A DNA stretch of 13,659 nucleotides, from assembly GCA_016210295.1 (NCBI GenBank), contig JACQUM010000144.1:1-13659 (forward strand), read 5' to 3'. Position 1 is the stretch's first letter; each line of letters begins with the position of its first letter. The notes beneath the pieces were generated by a model, which worked only from the letters and a program-made list of their open reading frames with translations, did no database searches and had not been told where the DNA came from. Below, piece after piece: positions 7,787-13,659 of the stretch. Source of the stretch: Chloroflexota bacterium (GTDB taxonomy: Bacteria > Chloroflexota > Dehalococcoidia > UBA6926 > JACQUM01). The position numbers and the translations under genes are program-made.

Positions 7787-7885
7787 GCCTGCGGGGTCGG
7801 CTGGGCGCTGAGACGCCTCCGGTCGGGACGGGTGACGCCAACATTGCTCTGGTGCCTGTGCCCGATGCCGAGAAGAGATGGGGCT

Positions 7886-8695
7886 ATGGAGCGCACAAGG
7901 GTCTTGATCGCGGACGACCACGACCTCTTCCGAAAGGGGCTGAGGGAAGCCCTCGCCCGGGAGGAGACCATCGAAGTCGTGGGGGAGGCCGCCAACGGGG
8001 ATGAGGCTGTGGCCAGGGCCCGGCTCTTGAAGCCCGACCTGGTTCTGATGGACCTTTCCATGCCTGTCTGCAACGGCCTGGAGGCCACCAGGCGGCTTCA
8101 GGCGGAGATGCCGGACACGAAAATACTGGTCCTCACCATGTCCGAGGGAGAGGCCGACCTCTTGAGCGCCATGAAGGACGGAGCCCGAGGGTACGTCCTG
8201 AAGGGCGAGGAGATGTCCGCACTGGTCCATGCCATCAGGTACGTTGCCCGCGGAGGGATCGTAGTCTCGCCCGCCATGGCGGCTAAGCTGCTCCGGGAGT
8301 GGAGAGGAGGGCAAGCCCCGGTAACAAATGAGCCGCCCCCCGGCCCCCCTGTTCCCTCAGAGATAGAGACCCAGGAGCCGACCACGCCCCCTGCCGGCGA
8401 CCTCGTCCAGGGGAACATCGAGCTGGCTATTGCGCCCCCTTTTCAGCCTGCGGTGGTCCTGGCCCTTCACTACTGGCTGGAGGAGTCGGCCCACGCGGAG
8501 ATAGCCCAAGTAAGGCCCTCCTGGGAACGCGAGACCGTGTTCAAGTTCACCATCAAGGACCCGATGCCGCTGCCCTCGATGCTCTCTCTCCTCCCCTACG
8601 TGGCTCAGGTGACGCAAGCCACCGGAGTCCCTGTTTCTAAGGATGGCAGCCCAAGGGGGCCCTTTCGGATCCGGCTGCTCTTGAAAGCGAAGTGA
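7886..8695 (+). CDS. Response regulator: receiver domain plus uncharacterised C-terminal domain, no HTH
   Basis: A 269-residue protein. Residues 5-120 are a complete receiver domain of the NarL/FixJ type: acidic pair D10/D11, phosphoacceptor D56 in VLMDLSMP, T84 and K106. After the NarL-like segment ending near 140 comes a Pro-rich linker (143-170) and then a separate domain (172-269), not a LuxR-type helix-turn-helix. That domain runs as strand (NIELAIAPP), helix (AVVLALHYWLEES), strands (AEIAQVRPSW, TVFKFTIKDP), helix (LPSMLSLLPYV) and a final strand (FRIRLLLKA), suggesting a small alpha/beta sandwich. The ATG at 7886 puts the receiver at the N-terminus; a GTG at 7832 and an ATG at 7865 are also in frame but lack a ribosome site. 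No histidine kinase is in the window, so the partner is unknown. It probably signals through protein or ligand contact rather than DNA binding. Confidence 0.88.
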   Translation: MERTRVLIADDHDLFRKGLREALAREETIEVVGEAANGDEAVARARLLKPDLVLMDLSMPVCNGLEATRRLQAEMPDTKILVLTMSEGEADLLSAMKDGARGYVLKGEEMSALVHAIRYVARGGIVVSPAMAAKLLREWRGGQAPVTNEPPPGPPVPSEIETQEPTTPPAGDLVQGNIELAIAPPFQPAVVLALHYWLEESAHAEIAQVRPSWERETVFKFTIKDPMPLPSMLSLLPYVAQVTQATGVPVSKDGSPRGPFRIRLLLKAK

Positions 8696-8815
8696 CCTGA
8701 CCCGTTACGCGGACCGCTGCCGTTTGGCCAACTCCTTCCGCTCCGGCTCCCCGTCTGGACTAACGCTACTAACCACGGTCAACCAGCAGGCTGATAAAAA
8801 ACCCTCTTCGACTAT

Positions 8816-8912
8816 CCCCCTGCCCCCTTCCCTTCGGCAGGCTCAGGGCAGGCTCTGGCCAAGAAGGGGGTGGGAATTGTATCTGGGGGTCACCCCTATC
8901 CGCCGCAGGCGG
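8816..8912. repeat. Compound inverted/direct repeat element ('ALSLPKG'-type)
   Basis: The element contains an inverted repeat CCCCCTTC (8823-8830) / GAAGGGGG (8863-8870) flanking a tandem 9-mer GGCAGGCTC (8836-8844 and 8847-8855, 2 nt apart). The CCCTTCGGCAGGCTCAGGGC core is a common short intergenic repeat type which, read in the other strand, translates as ALSLPKG. Two further small hairpins follow: GGGG/CCCC around 8886-8896 and CCGCC-GCA-GGCGG (8900-8912). It runs straight into the terminator-like hairpin. Only one copy is in the window; that it recurs elsewhere in the genome is inferred. Confidence 0.6.
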
Positions 8913-8915
8913 ACG

Positions 8916-8950
8916 CCAGAGGGGCGAAGCCCCTCTGGACACCTTTTTTT
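8916..8950 (+). terminator. Rho-independent terminator-like hairpin
   Basis: A perfect 10-bp stem CCAGAGGGGC (8916-8925) / GCCCCTCTGG (8929-8938) with a GAA loop is followed 5 nt later by seven T (8944-8950). It would terminate transcripts from the response regulator about 250 nt past its stop. The gap between stem and T-tract is longer than ideal, and the hairpin may equally be the distal arm of the neighbouring repeat element. Confidence 0.6.
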
Positions 8951-9249
8951 CAATACCCTGCCGGGCAAGCAACCTTCTCCTGCTAGACATTGTTGAACGG
9001 CCGTTGCCAGAGCAGCAATGGTGAAGCTTGCAGAGCAGCGCCGCCGACGCGAGAGCCTGTTCGGCGTGACGCGGCGCCAGATGGTCGTGCTGGGCACGGG
9101 ATGGTAACATGGATGCGAGAACGTTTCCTGCGACGGTAGCGCTCTCGATCTGGGTGAGGTGGTGAGGGTTTGCGCGTGGGGGAGACGAATACCTCGGACG
9201 AGAGCGGAGGTTTCTCTCAATCCTGCTCATTCCTCTTGAGGAGTTCACC

Positions 9250-10032
9250 ATGAGTCGGTTTGTCGAGAGTCTTCATCAGGCCGCCGATGGAGCGACGCAG
9301 CCCCTCGGCTTTGGCCGTTCTCCCCGGGCCCGTCTACCCTCCATGCTCCTTCTCGCTCAGCTCGGCGAGCGGAAGGAGGCGGCCATCCGGGCGGTCGTGG
9401 ACGCGGGCGCGGATGGCCTCCTGTTCTCGTCGGGGGGAGGCCCCAAGAAAGGATCGGGCGCTCATCCGCCCCAGGTGCCCTGGGGTGTCCGCCTGGAGAG
9501 CGCCGATGGTGAAGCCATCAAGGCTTTGAAGGAGCAAGGGTGCGACTTTGTGGTGGTCGGTCTGGACGACGTCCTTGTGGACGCTCTCGATGAGGAAGAA
9601 CCAGGCCGCATTCTCCGCGTGTCCGTGGGGCTGGAGGACCGTCTCGTCCGGGGCGCCGACCAGCTCCCCATCGAGGGTGTTTTACTCGATGTGCCGCCCG
9701 CGAAGACCCTCACCTGGCGGACTCTGCTAGAGTACGCCGCGGTCACTGTCGTCTGGGGCGATACTGTCATCGCCCCGGCGCCGCTTCAGTGGACTCCGGG
9801 AGGCTTGGAGCAGCTCCGGAACATCGGCGTGACCGGGCTCCTTGTCGAAGCCGGAAGCGCCGACGGAGCCGAGGAGCTCAAGCGTCTCAAAGAGGCGATT
9901 GCTGCCCTGCCACCCCGGAGCCGGCGCAGGGAGGACCGCCTTTCTCCCCGCCTTCCCCACGTCTCCCTCGGGGGGTTGATGCGGCACGAGGAGGAGGAAG
10001 AAGAGGAAGAGGAGGAGGAGCGTCGGCGATAG
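9250..10032 (+). CDS. Orphan TIM-barrel-like protein with polyglutamate tail
   Basis: A 260-residue protein of no family I recognise. Eight short hydrophobic strands alternate with helices: LLLAQ (33-37), GLLFS (56-60), WGVRL (78-82), DFVVVG (99-104), ILRVSV (121-126), EGVLLDV (142-148), VTVV (165-168), VTGLLVE (194-200). This is the count and spacing expected of a (beta/alpha)8 barrel. The phrase AVVDAGADGLLF resembles phosphate-binding TIM barrels, but no known catalytic set is evident. After residue 221 the chain becomes Arg/Pro-rich and ends in 11 consecutive Glu and three Arg (247-260), probably disordered. The ATG follows TTGAGGAG (6-nt spacing). The gene is convergent with the selenoprotein gene, 17 nt away. 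Coding status is good; function is unknown. Confidence 0.78.
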   Translation: MSRFVESLHQAADGATQPLGFGRSPRARLPSMLLLAQLGERKEAAIRAVVDAGADGLLFSSGGGPKKGSGAHPPQVPWGVRLESADGEAIKALKEQGCDFVVVGLDDVLVDALDEEEPGRILRVSVGLEDRLVRGADQLPIEGVLLDVPPAKTLTWRTLLEYAAVTVVWGDTVIAPAPLQWTPGGLEQLRNIGVTGLLVEAGSADGAEELKRLKEAIAALPPRSRRREDRLSPRLPHVSLGGLMRHEEEEEEEEEEERRR

Positions 10033-10049
10033 AAGATCGGGCTCTCTGC

Positions 10050-10328
10050 CTAACGCGAGGGGGCCTGGAGAGCGTCGAGCCTCTCCTTGAAAGCCCGTTT
10101 GATCTCCGCCTCAACGGGGAGCTTGCCGCTGGCCGCCTTGGAATGGACGAGGTCGCCGGCGATGGTGACCTCAAAGCGGCCGCCGGTGGCCGGCACCAGT
10201 CGCAGATCAGAGATATACGATTTGTAATCGTTCAACAGCGCTTGGGTCAGGCTCACGGCCTGCTTCGTGTACCCTCAGGGCACGCAGAACTCAATGGCGA
10301 TGGAGACCCTCTTGGGCGCTAGGACCAT
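10050..10328 (-). CDS. selW: SelW/Rdx-family selenoprotein with in-frame UGA (Sec) in a CVPU motif
   Basis: A 92-residue protein when UGA at 10277-10275 is read as selenocysteine. It starts at ATG 10328 behind a strong Shine-Dalgarno (GGAGAGGGG, spacing about 3). The redox motif is C15-V-P-U18 followed by G19-Y20, matching the CxxU-GY of selenoprotein W. Residues 48-64, TGGRFEVTIAGDLVHSK, align with the TGFFEVMVAGKLIHSK region of mammalian SelW. A SECIS-like stem-loop follows the UGA. The Rdx family has a thioredoxin-like fold and is thought to act in thiol redox reactions; the cellular substrate is unknown. If UGA is treated as a stop, only a 68-residue piece from GTG 10256 remains, lacking the active site. 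The gene lies 98 nt downstream of gmk on the same strand and may share its transcript. The alternatives, a nonsense mutation or a sequencing error in a Cys codon, are less likely given the SECIS. Confidence 0.85.
10244..10277 (-). promoter_or_regulatory. Bacterial SECIS element after the UGA of selW
   Basis: Directly after UGA the mRNA can fold with lower stem GGGU/ACCC, an 8-nt 5' bulge, upper stem CAGGC/GCCUG and a 5-nt apical loop CGUGA. The loop lies 18-22 nt past the UGA, with a G as its second base. This fits the known bacterial SECIS rule: a small apical loop with G in the first two positions, roughly 16-37 nt downstream of UGA. It would recruit SelB with Sec-tRNA. The fold was drawn by eye; no energy was calculated. 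Confidence 0.75.
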
Positions 10329-10426
10329 CTGCCCCTCTCCTCCTCTTCTTCTTGCTCGGCGTGTCAGGCGAGTGCTGCTTTGCAGCCGGAGCCTAGTAGA
10401 CGGAGGTCATAGTATTTCAACGAGCG

Positions 10427-11044
10427 CTAAAGAGCAAGCTCGCGGCGGCGCAAGCGATGGTGCTCGGCTTCCAGGATAGCTTGCACGGCCTTCACGGCCT
10501 GTTCGATCCGGTCGGTGGGGCTGTCCACGAGGTAGTCGAAGGAGTCGGCGGCGGCCATCTCCCTGCTGGCCTCGTCCAGTCTTCGGGCCAATTGCGTCTT
10601 CGATTCCGTCTCTCGCCGTCGGAGCCTTTCGGCGAGCTCCTCCAACGAGGGGGGCGCCAGAAAAACCAGGACGGCCTCGGGGACCTTGGACCGGATGGTA
10701 ATGGCCCCCTGGATATCGGTGCGCACGATGACGTCCTTTCCTTGTTTTAGCGCCTCTCGCACCGGCTCCCGCGGAACACCGTACAGATGGCCGTAGACCT
10801 CCGCCCATTCCAGAAGACGGCCCTCGTCCCGCCAGCGCAAGAACTCTTCCTTGGAGAGGAAGAAGTGATGCACGCCATGCTCCTCACCGGGACGCGGCGG
10901 GCGGGTCGTCGCCGTGACGGCGTAGTGGAAAGCTATTCCCAGCTCCCGTGAGCGGCGCAGAAGGGTGTCTTTCCCGACGCCGGAGGGACCGGAGAGAACG
11001 AGGAGAACGGGGTGCGGGTGCCGCCGATCACGAGAGTCTGCCAT
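10427..11044 (-). CDS. gmk: Guanylate kinase
   Basis: A 205-residue cytoplasmic enzyme that phosphorylates GMP to GDP with ATP. The P-loop is GPSGVGKDT (19-27), with Asp where Ser or Gly is common after GK. The GMP-binding segment TTRPPRPGEEHGVHHFF (46-62) is recognisable, but position 60 is His where the family usually has a GMP-contacting Tyr. The motif TDIQGA and a lid region rich in Arg (LRRRETESKTQLARRL) follow, as expected. The ATG (11044) lies inside the end of remA, a 17-nt overlap, so translation is probably coupled. The RemA-gmk pairing is well known in Firmicutes and Chloroflexota; here the next gene is the selenoprotein rather than rpoZ. Assignment is secure. Confidence 0.95.
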   Translation of the reverse strand: MADSRDRRHPHPVLLVLSGPSGVGKDTLLRRSRELGIAFHYAVTATTRPPRPGEEHGVHHFFLSKEEFLRWRDEGRLLEWAEVYGHLYGVPREPVREALKQGKDVIVRTDIQGAITIRSKVPEAVLVFLAPPSLEELAERLRRRETESKTQLARRLDEASREMAAADSFDYLVDSPTDRIEQAVKAVQAILEAEHHRLRRRELAL

Positions 11045-11318
11045 CGGCTCCAGTGGCGGCCTTCGAAGAGCCGCGGTTGTTCCCGACCCGGCCCGAGATG
11101 GTCTCCGGATTGATGGCGGCCAGGACCACGTGGTTGCTGTCCATGATGAGCACCGCCTTTGTGCGGCGCCCGTTGGTCATGTCAACGACCAGGTTCTTCC
11201 CCCGGGCCTCTTGGATCAGGCGCTTGATAGGCGCCGATCCCGGAGAGGCGATGGAGATGACCCTGTTCATGGCAAGGATGTTGCCAAAACCGATGTGGAT
11301 GAGTTCTGTGTCGGCCAT
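11028..11318 (-). CDS. remA: RemA / DUF370-family DNA-binding regulator
   Basis: A 96-residue protein with the family's conserved core: LIHIGFGNILAMNRVISI at the N-terminus, then SAPIKRLIQEAR and VVDMTNGRRTKAVLIMDS, and a final strand leading to AINPETI. In Bacillus, RemA is a DNA-binding activator of matrix genes that oligomerises on repeat DNA; its targets here are unknown. The length is near the family norm, with a short disordered tail of about 20 residues that is encoded partly within the start of gmk. The ATG follows GAGGGGGG at good spacing, 15 nt after the aroA stop. It sits between the aromatic genes and gmk in one apparent operon. Confidence 0.92.
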   Translation of the reverse strand: MADTELIHIGFGNILAMNRVISIASPGSAPIKRLIQEARGKNLVVDMTNGRRTKAVLIMDSNHVVLAAINPETISGRVGNNRGSSKAATGADGRLS

Positions 11319-11333
11319 GTGCCCCCCTCAGTG

Positions 11334-12632
11334 TCAGCCTGCCAGCCGGTGGAGGTCTGACCAGAAGCCAGGGTAGGAAACGTCCACGGCCTCCGAGCCC
11401 TCGATCGCCACACTTTCCTGGCACACGAGACCAGCAGTAGCAAGAAGCAAAGCGAGACGGTGGTCTCCGTGACTGCGAACCGTTCCCCCCCTCAGTCCCT
11501 GGCCACCATAGATTACCATACCGTCGGGTCGTTCCTCAATGCGTACGCCCAAGCGTGAAAGCTCCAGGGAGGTGGTGGCGACGCGGTCGCTCTCTTTGAC
11601 CCGCAGCTCCGCGGCATCGCGGATGAGTGTCCGGCCGCGGGCGAAAGCGCCGGCGAGGGCAAGTAGAGGGAGCTCGTCGATGGCGCGGGGCACGAGCTCG
11701 CCGCCGATTTCGACGCCGTGGAGCTGGCTGGATTCAGCGATGATGTCGGCCACGGGCTCGCCGCCTTGGTCACCCTGCGATGCGACGGTGAGGCGGGCCC
11801 CCATGTGCCGAAGGGCGTCCAGGAGACCGGTGCGTGTCGGGTTGACTCCTACGCCGCGCACGGTGATCCTCGCGTGCGGATGGAGCACACCGGCCAGGAG
11901 CCAGGGCGCGGCTCCGCTCATGTCGCCTGGAATGGCGATGCTGAGGGAGTGCAGGGCTGCTCCAGGCTCCAGGCGGATGAACCCGGCCTCTCCCCGGAGA
12001 TGGGCGCCCATGGCCTGGAGCATTCGTTCGGTGTGGTCGCGGGAGGACAGGGGCTCCCGAAGGGTGGTCGGGCCTTGAGCCAGGACGCCGGCCAAGAGGA
12101 GAGAGGACTTGACCTGGGCGCTGGCGACCGGCAGGTCATAGCTGATTCCGTGGAGGGAGCCGCCCTGGATCGCCAGCGGGGCGTGTTCCCCTCCGTCTCG
12201 ACCCCAGACGTTGGCCCCCATGAGGCGCAGGGGCTGCACGATGCGTCCCATGGGGCGCCGTTGGAGCGAGCGGTCTCCGGCGACGACGGTGAAAAAGGGG
12301 AGGCCCGCGAGGAGGCCTATCAGAAGGCGGAGGGTCGTCCCGCTGTTGCGCGCGTCCACCACCTTTGCCGGCTCGTGGAGGCCTCCGAGGCCGGGGGAGC
12401 GCACCACGAAGGTGCTCCGGTAGTCGAGGCGGGACTCCTCGTCAACGGCGACGCCCAGGGCCTGGACGGAAGAGAGGGTGGCGAGGGTGTCCCTGCCGCG
12501 CGGGAAGTTTTCGACGCGGGCCGTTCCTTCGGCCAGGACGTTGAGCAGCAGCGCCCGGTGGGCGATGGACTTGTCTCCCAGGGGCGTGATCTCCCCGGCG
12601 AGAGAAACGGGAGCGGTGACGGTTTCGCGCAT
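11334..12632 (-). CDS. aroA: 3-phosphoshikimate 1-carboxyvinyltransferase (EPSP synthase)
   Basis: A 432-residue enzyme of the shikimate pathway that joins shikimate-3-phosphate and PEP. Key motifs appear in order: GDKSIAHRA (19-27), RNSGTTLRLL (95-104), RSLQRRPMGR (121-130), SAQVKSSLLLAG (171-182), the catalytic Asp in IDELPLLA (D319), RVKESDR (344-350) and SHGDHR (387-392). NSGTT in place of the NAGTA of E. coli-type enzymes is like the Gram-positive forms. Length is normal. The ATG lies 7 nt after the tyrA stop with no clear Shine-Dalgarno of its own, suggesting translational coupling. It forms an operon with tyrA upstream and remA, gmk downstream. Confidence 0.96.
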   Translation of the reverse strand: MRETVTAPVSLAGEITPLGDKSIAHRALLLNVLAEGTARVENFPRGRDTLATLSSVQALGVAVDEESRLDYRSTFVVRSPGLGGLHEPAKVVDARNSGTTLRLLIGLLAGLPFFTVVAGDRSLQRRPMGRIVQPLRLMGANVWGRDGGEHAPLAIQGGSLHGISYDLPVASAQVKSSLLLAGVLAQGPTTLREPLSSRDHTERMLQAMGAHLRGEAGFIRLEPGAALHSLSIAIPGDMSGAAPWLLAGVLHPHARITVRGVGVNPTRTGLLDALRHMGARLTVASQGDQGGEPVADIIAESSQLHGVEIGGELVPRAIDELPLLALAGAFARGRTLIRDAAELRVKESDRVATTSLELSRLGVRIEERPDGMVIYGGQGLRGGTVRSHGDHRLALLLATAGLVCQESVAIEGSEAVDVSYPGFWSDLHRLAG

Positions 12633-12639
12633 GACTAGC

Positions 12640-13629
12640 CTAGGGCTGGCGGTCCTTCTTGTCTTTGCTCATGGCCTTCTTGGCGATCTGCGTCACCCTG
12701 TCGCCAAAGAAGAGGGTCGTGGCAGACTCCATCATGGACGGGACCTCGGGCGTGGATGCGTCGATGTCGCCCACGCGGCGTTCGAGCCACTTGGTCCGCT
12801 CCTCATTGGCGTGTTCCAGCGTCCTCGTGAGCCCCTCAGCGTCGCCCGCGGCGACCTGGCTGCGGAGGTTTTGCATCGTCCTCGTGAACTGGTCGAGCCA
12901 GTAGAGGACCGTGTCCCGGTTGGTGAGGAAGATGTCCCGCTGCATCTCCGGCGAGCCGGAGGCCAGCCGGGAGACGTCGCGAAAGCTTCCCGCGGCCAGC
13001 CGCGAGACCTCCCGCCAGCTCGGGGAGCCGGCCGCGGTCTCCATGAGGGCGACGGAGAGGGCGATGGGCAGATGGCTGACGACGGCGACGAAGCTATCGT
13101 GCTCCACGGCGTCCAGGAAGTAGGGCCGGGCGCCGATGCTGCGCACGATCTCCACCACCGCCTTGACCGCCTCCTCCCGGGCGCTGGGCGCCGGCAGGAT
13201 GCAGTAGACCGCGTCGTTGAAGAGGCCAGGCTGCGCTCCGGCGACACCGGGAGTCTCGCTGCCCGCCATGGGGTGCCCGCCCACGAAATCGACCGACTTC
13301 GGCAGGACCTCCTCCGCCCACTTCAGCACCTCGACTTTGGTGGAGCCGGTGTCTATGACGATGGTCCCTTCTTGCAGGTGGGGGGCGATGACGGTCATCA
13401 CCTCCCGCATGGCCGCCACCGGGATGGCGAGGACGACGAGGGCCGCCTTCTCCACGGCGCCGGGCAACGTGTAGGCGATCTGGTCTATGGCGCCGATCTT
13501 CCTGGCGCGGCCGGCGACGGTGGGCTCTTTGTCGTGGCCCACCACCTCGACGTTGCGCAGCTTGGCCCGGAAGTCTAAGCCCAGGGAGGAGCCGATCTGC
13601 CCCAGGCCGATGATGGCGATGCGGTTCAT
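12640..13629 (-). CDS. tyrA: Prephenate dehydrogenase
   Basis: A 329-residue NAD(P)-dependent enzyme of tyrosine synthesis that oxidatively decarboxylates prephenate. The Rossmann motif GLGQIGSSLG is at 8-17, and D33 at the end of strand 2 favours NAD over NADP. Further family motifs are DTGSTK (93-98), VGGHPMAGSE (116-125) and the helical-domain VSHLPIALS (184-192). There is no evident C-terminal ACT domain, so feedback control by tyrosine may be absent or mediated elsewhere; the last 40 residues are charged and Lys-rich. The ATG at 13629 has a purine-rich GGAGGAGAGAGG ribosome site. Only 30 nt lie upstream in the window, so the operon's first gene and promoter are out of view. Confidence 0.95.
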   Translation of the reverse strand: MNRIAIIGLGQIGSSLGLDFRAKLRNVEVVGHDKEPTVAGRARKIGAIDQIAYTLPGAVEKAALVVLAIPVAAMREVMTVIAPHLQEGTIVIDTGSTKVEVLKWAEEVLPKSVDFVGGHPMAGSETPGVAGAQPGLFNDAVYCILPAPSAREEAVKAVVEIVRSIGARPYFLDAVEHDSFVAVVSHLPIALSVALMETAAGSPSWREVSRLAAGSFRDVSRLASGSPEMQRDIFLTNRDTVLYWLDQFTRTMQNLRSQVAAGDAEGLTRTLEHANEERTKWLERRVGDIDASTPEVPSMMESATTLFFGDRVTQIAKKAMSKDKKDRQP

Positions 13630-13659
13630 TCCTCTCTCCTCCTCTCCCGGGCCACTGGC

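Larger units (their letters stand above)
8696..9249. other. 554-nt gap without a supported gene
   Basis: This stretch between the response regulator and the TIM-barrel-like gene holds the compound inverted-repeat element (8816-8950) and, beyond it, about 300 nt with no convincing gene. The one small frame with a plausible look, 29 codons at 9018-9107 (+), contains TRRQMVVLG, reminiscent of a twin-arginine signal, but has no Shine-Dalgarno and no continuation. Long frames on the minus strand here read through the repeats and are not credible. The ribosome site of the next gene, GAGGAG at 9238-9243, ends the gap. Confidence 0.6.

Noticed and set aside
7423..7811. Frames on both strands crossing the tRNA (for example translating as RRDLNPWP...YETAALPLSY)
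   Set aside because: These are the well-known false proteins obtained by translating a tRNA gene and its surroundings.
9018..9107. 29-codon ORF with a twin-arginine-like TRRQMVVLG
   Set aside because: No ribosome site, no hydrophobic core long enough for a Tat signal and no mature protein; might be a gene remnant but cannot be supported.
8769..9251. 160-codon minus-strand frame
   Set aside because: It reads through the repeat element (ALSLPKG signature) and hairpins, and has low-complexity Arg/Ser/Pro composition; not a credible protein.
10050..10256. 68-residue protein starting at GTG 10256 as a complete gene
   Set aside because: It lacks a ribosome site and the family's redox motif; the frame extends upstream through UGA to a proper start.
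10399..10420. Possible separate promoter for the selenoprotein (TTGAAA, 10420-10415 minus)
   Set aside because: The best -10 at allowed spacing, TACTAG, matches consensus at only three positions.
11718..13578. Long plus-strand frames (306 and 366 codons) opposite aroA and tyrA
   Set aside because: Antisense shadows caused by high GC; Gly/Val/His/Asp-rich composition and no domain, while the minus strand encodes clear enzymes.

Overview
The window is GC-rich, tightly packed bacterial DNA. It most resembles a Chloroflexota genome, perhaps Dehalococcoidia-like. The pointers are a CBS-less GuaB3-type IMP dehydrogenase, a RemA (DUF370)-gmk pair next to aromatic amino-acid genes, a Pro/Thr-rich lipoprotein, a DUF4350-like membrane protein, and an intergenic repeat of the type that translates as 'ALSLPKG'. 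This assignment is inferred from gene content; no marker gene is complete enough to settle it.

Left part (1-2802, + strand): the 3' end of uvrA, then two unrelated class I SAM methyltransferases in tandem (the first with a four-cysteine N-terminal metal-site motif), then a five-helix membrane protein. Its stop codon overlaps the stop of the convergent gene that follows.

Envelope module (2799-6057, - strand): transcribed right to left as an SppA-like S49 peptidase, a membrane-anchored DUF4350-like protein, and a lipoprotein made of two copies of one helical domain. The junctions are 7 nt and 0 nt, so this looks like one operon acting at the membrane. Further right is guaB3 (7374-6232, - strand) with its own promoter, then tRNA-Thr(CGT) (- strand), then a divergent response regulator (7886-8695, + strand). 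That regulator carries an unfamiliar C-terminal domain instead of a DNA-binding HTH.

Gap 8696-9249 holds a compound inverted-repeat element ending in a terminator-like hairpin with a T-tract. It is followed by an orphan TIM-barrel-like protein with an 11-glutamate tail (9250-10032, + strand).

Right part (13629-10050, - strand): tyrA - aroA - remA - gmk - a short selenoprotein gene. The last gene is the highlight. A naive reading gives only a 68-residue ORF from a GTG at 10256. The frame extends upstream through an in-frame UGA at 10277-10275 to an ATG at 10328 with a strong Shine-Dalgarno. This yields a 92-residue SelW/Rdx-family protein with a CVPU redox motif. A stem-loop matching the bacterial SECIS rule starts directly after the UGA. 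The organism therefore probably decodes selenocysteine, although no selA/selB/selC/selD gene lies in the window.
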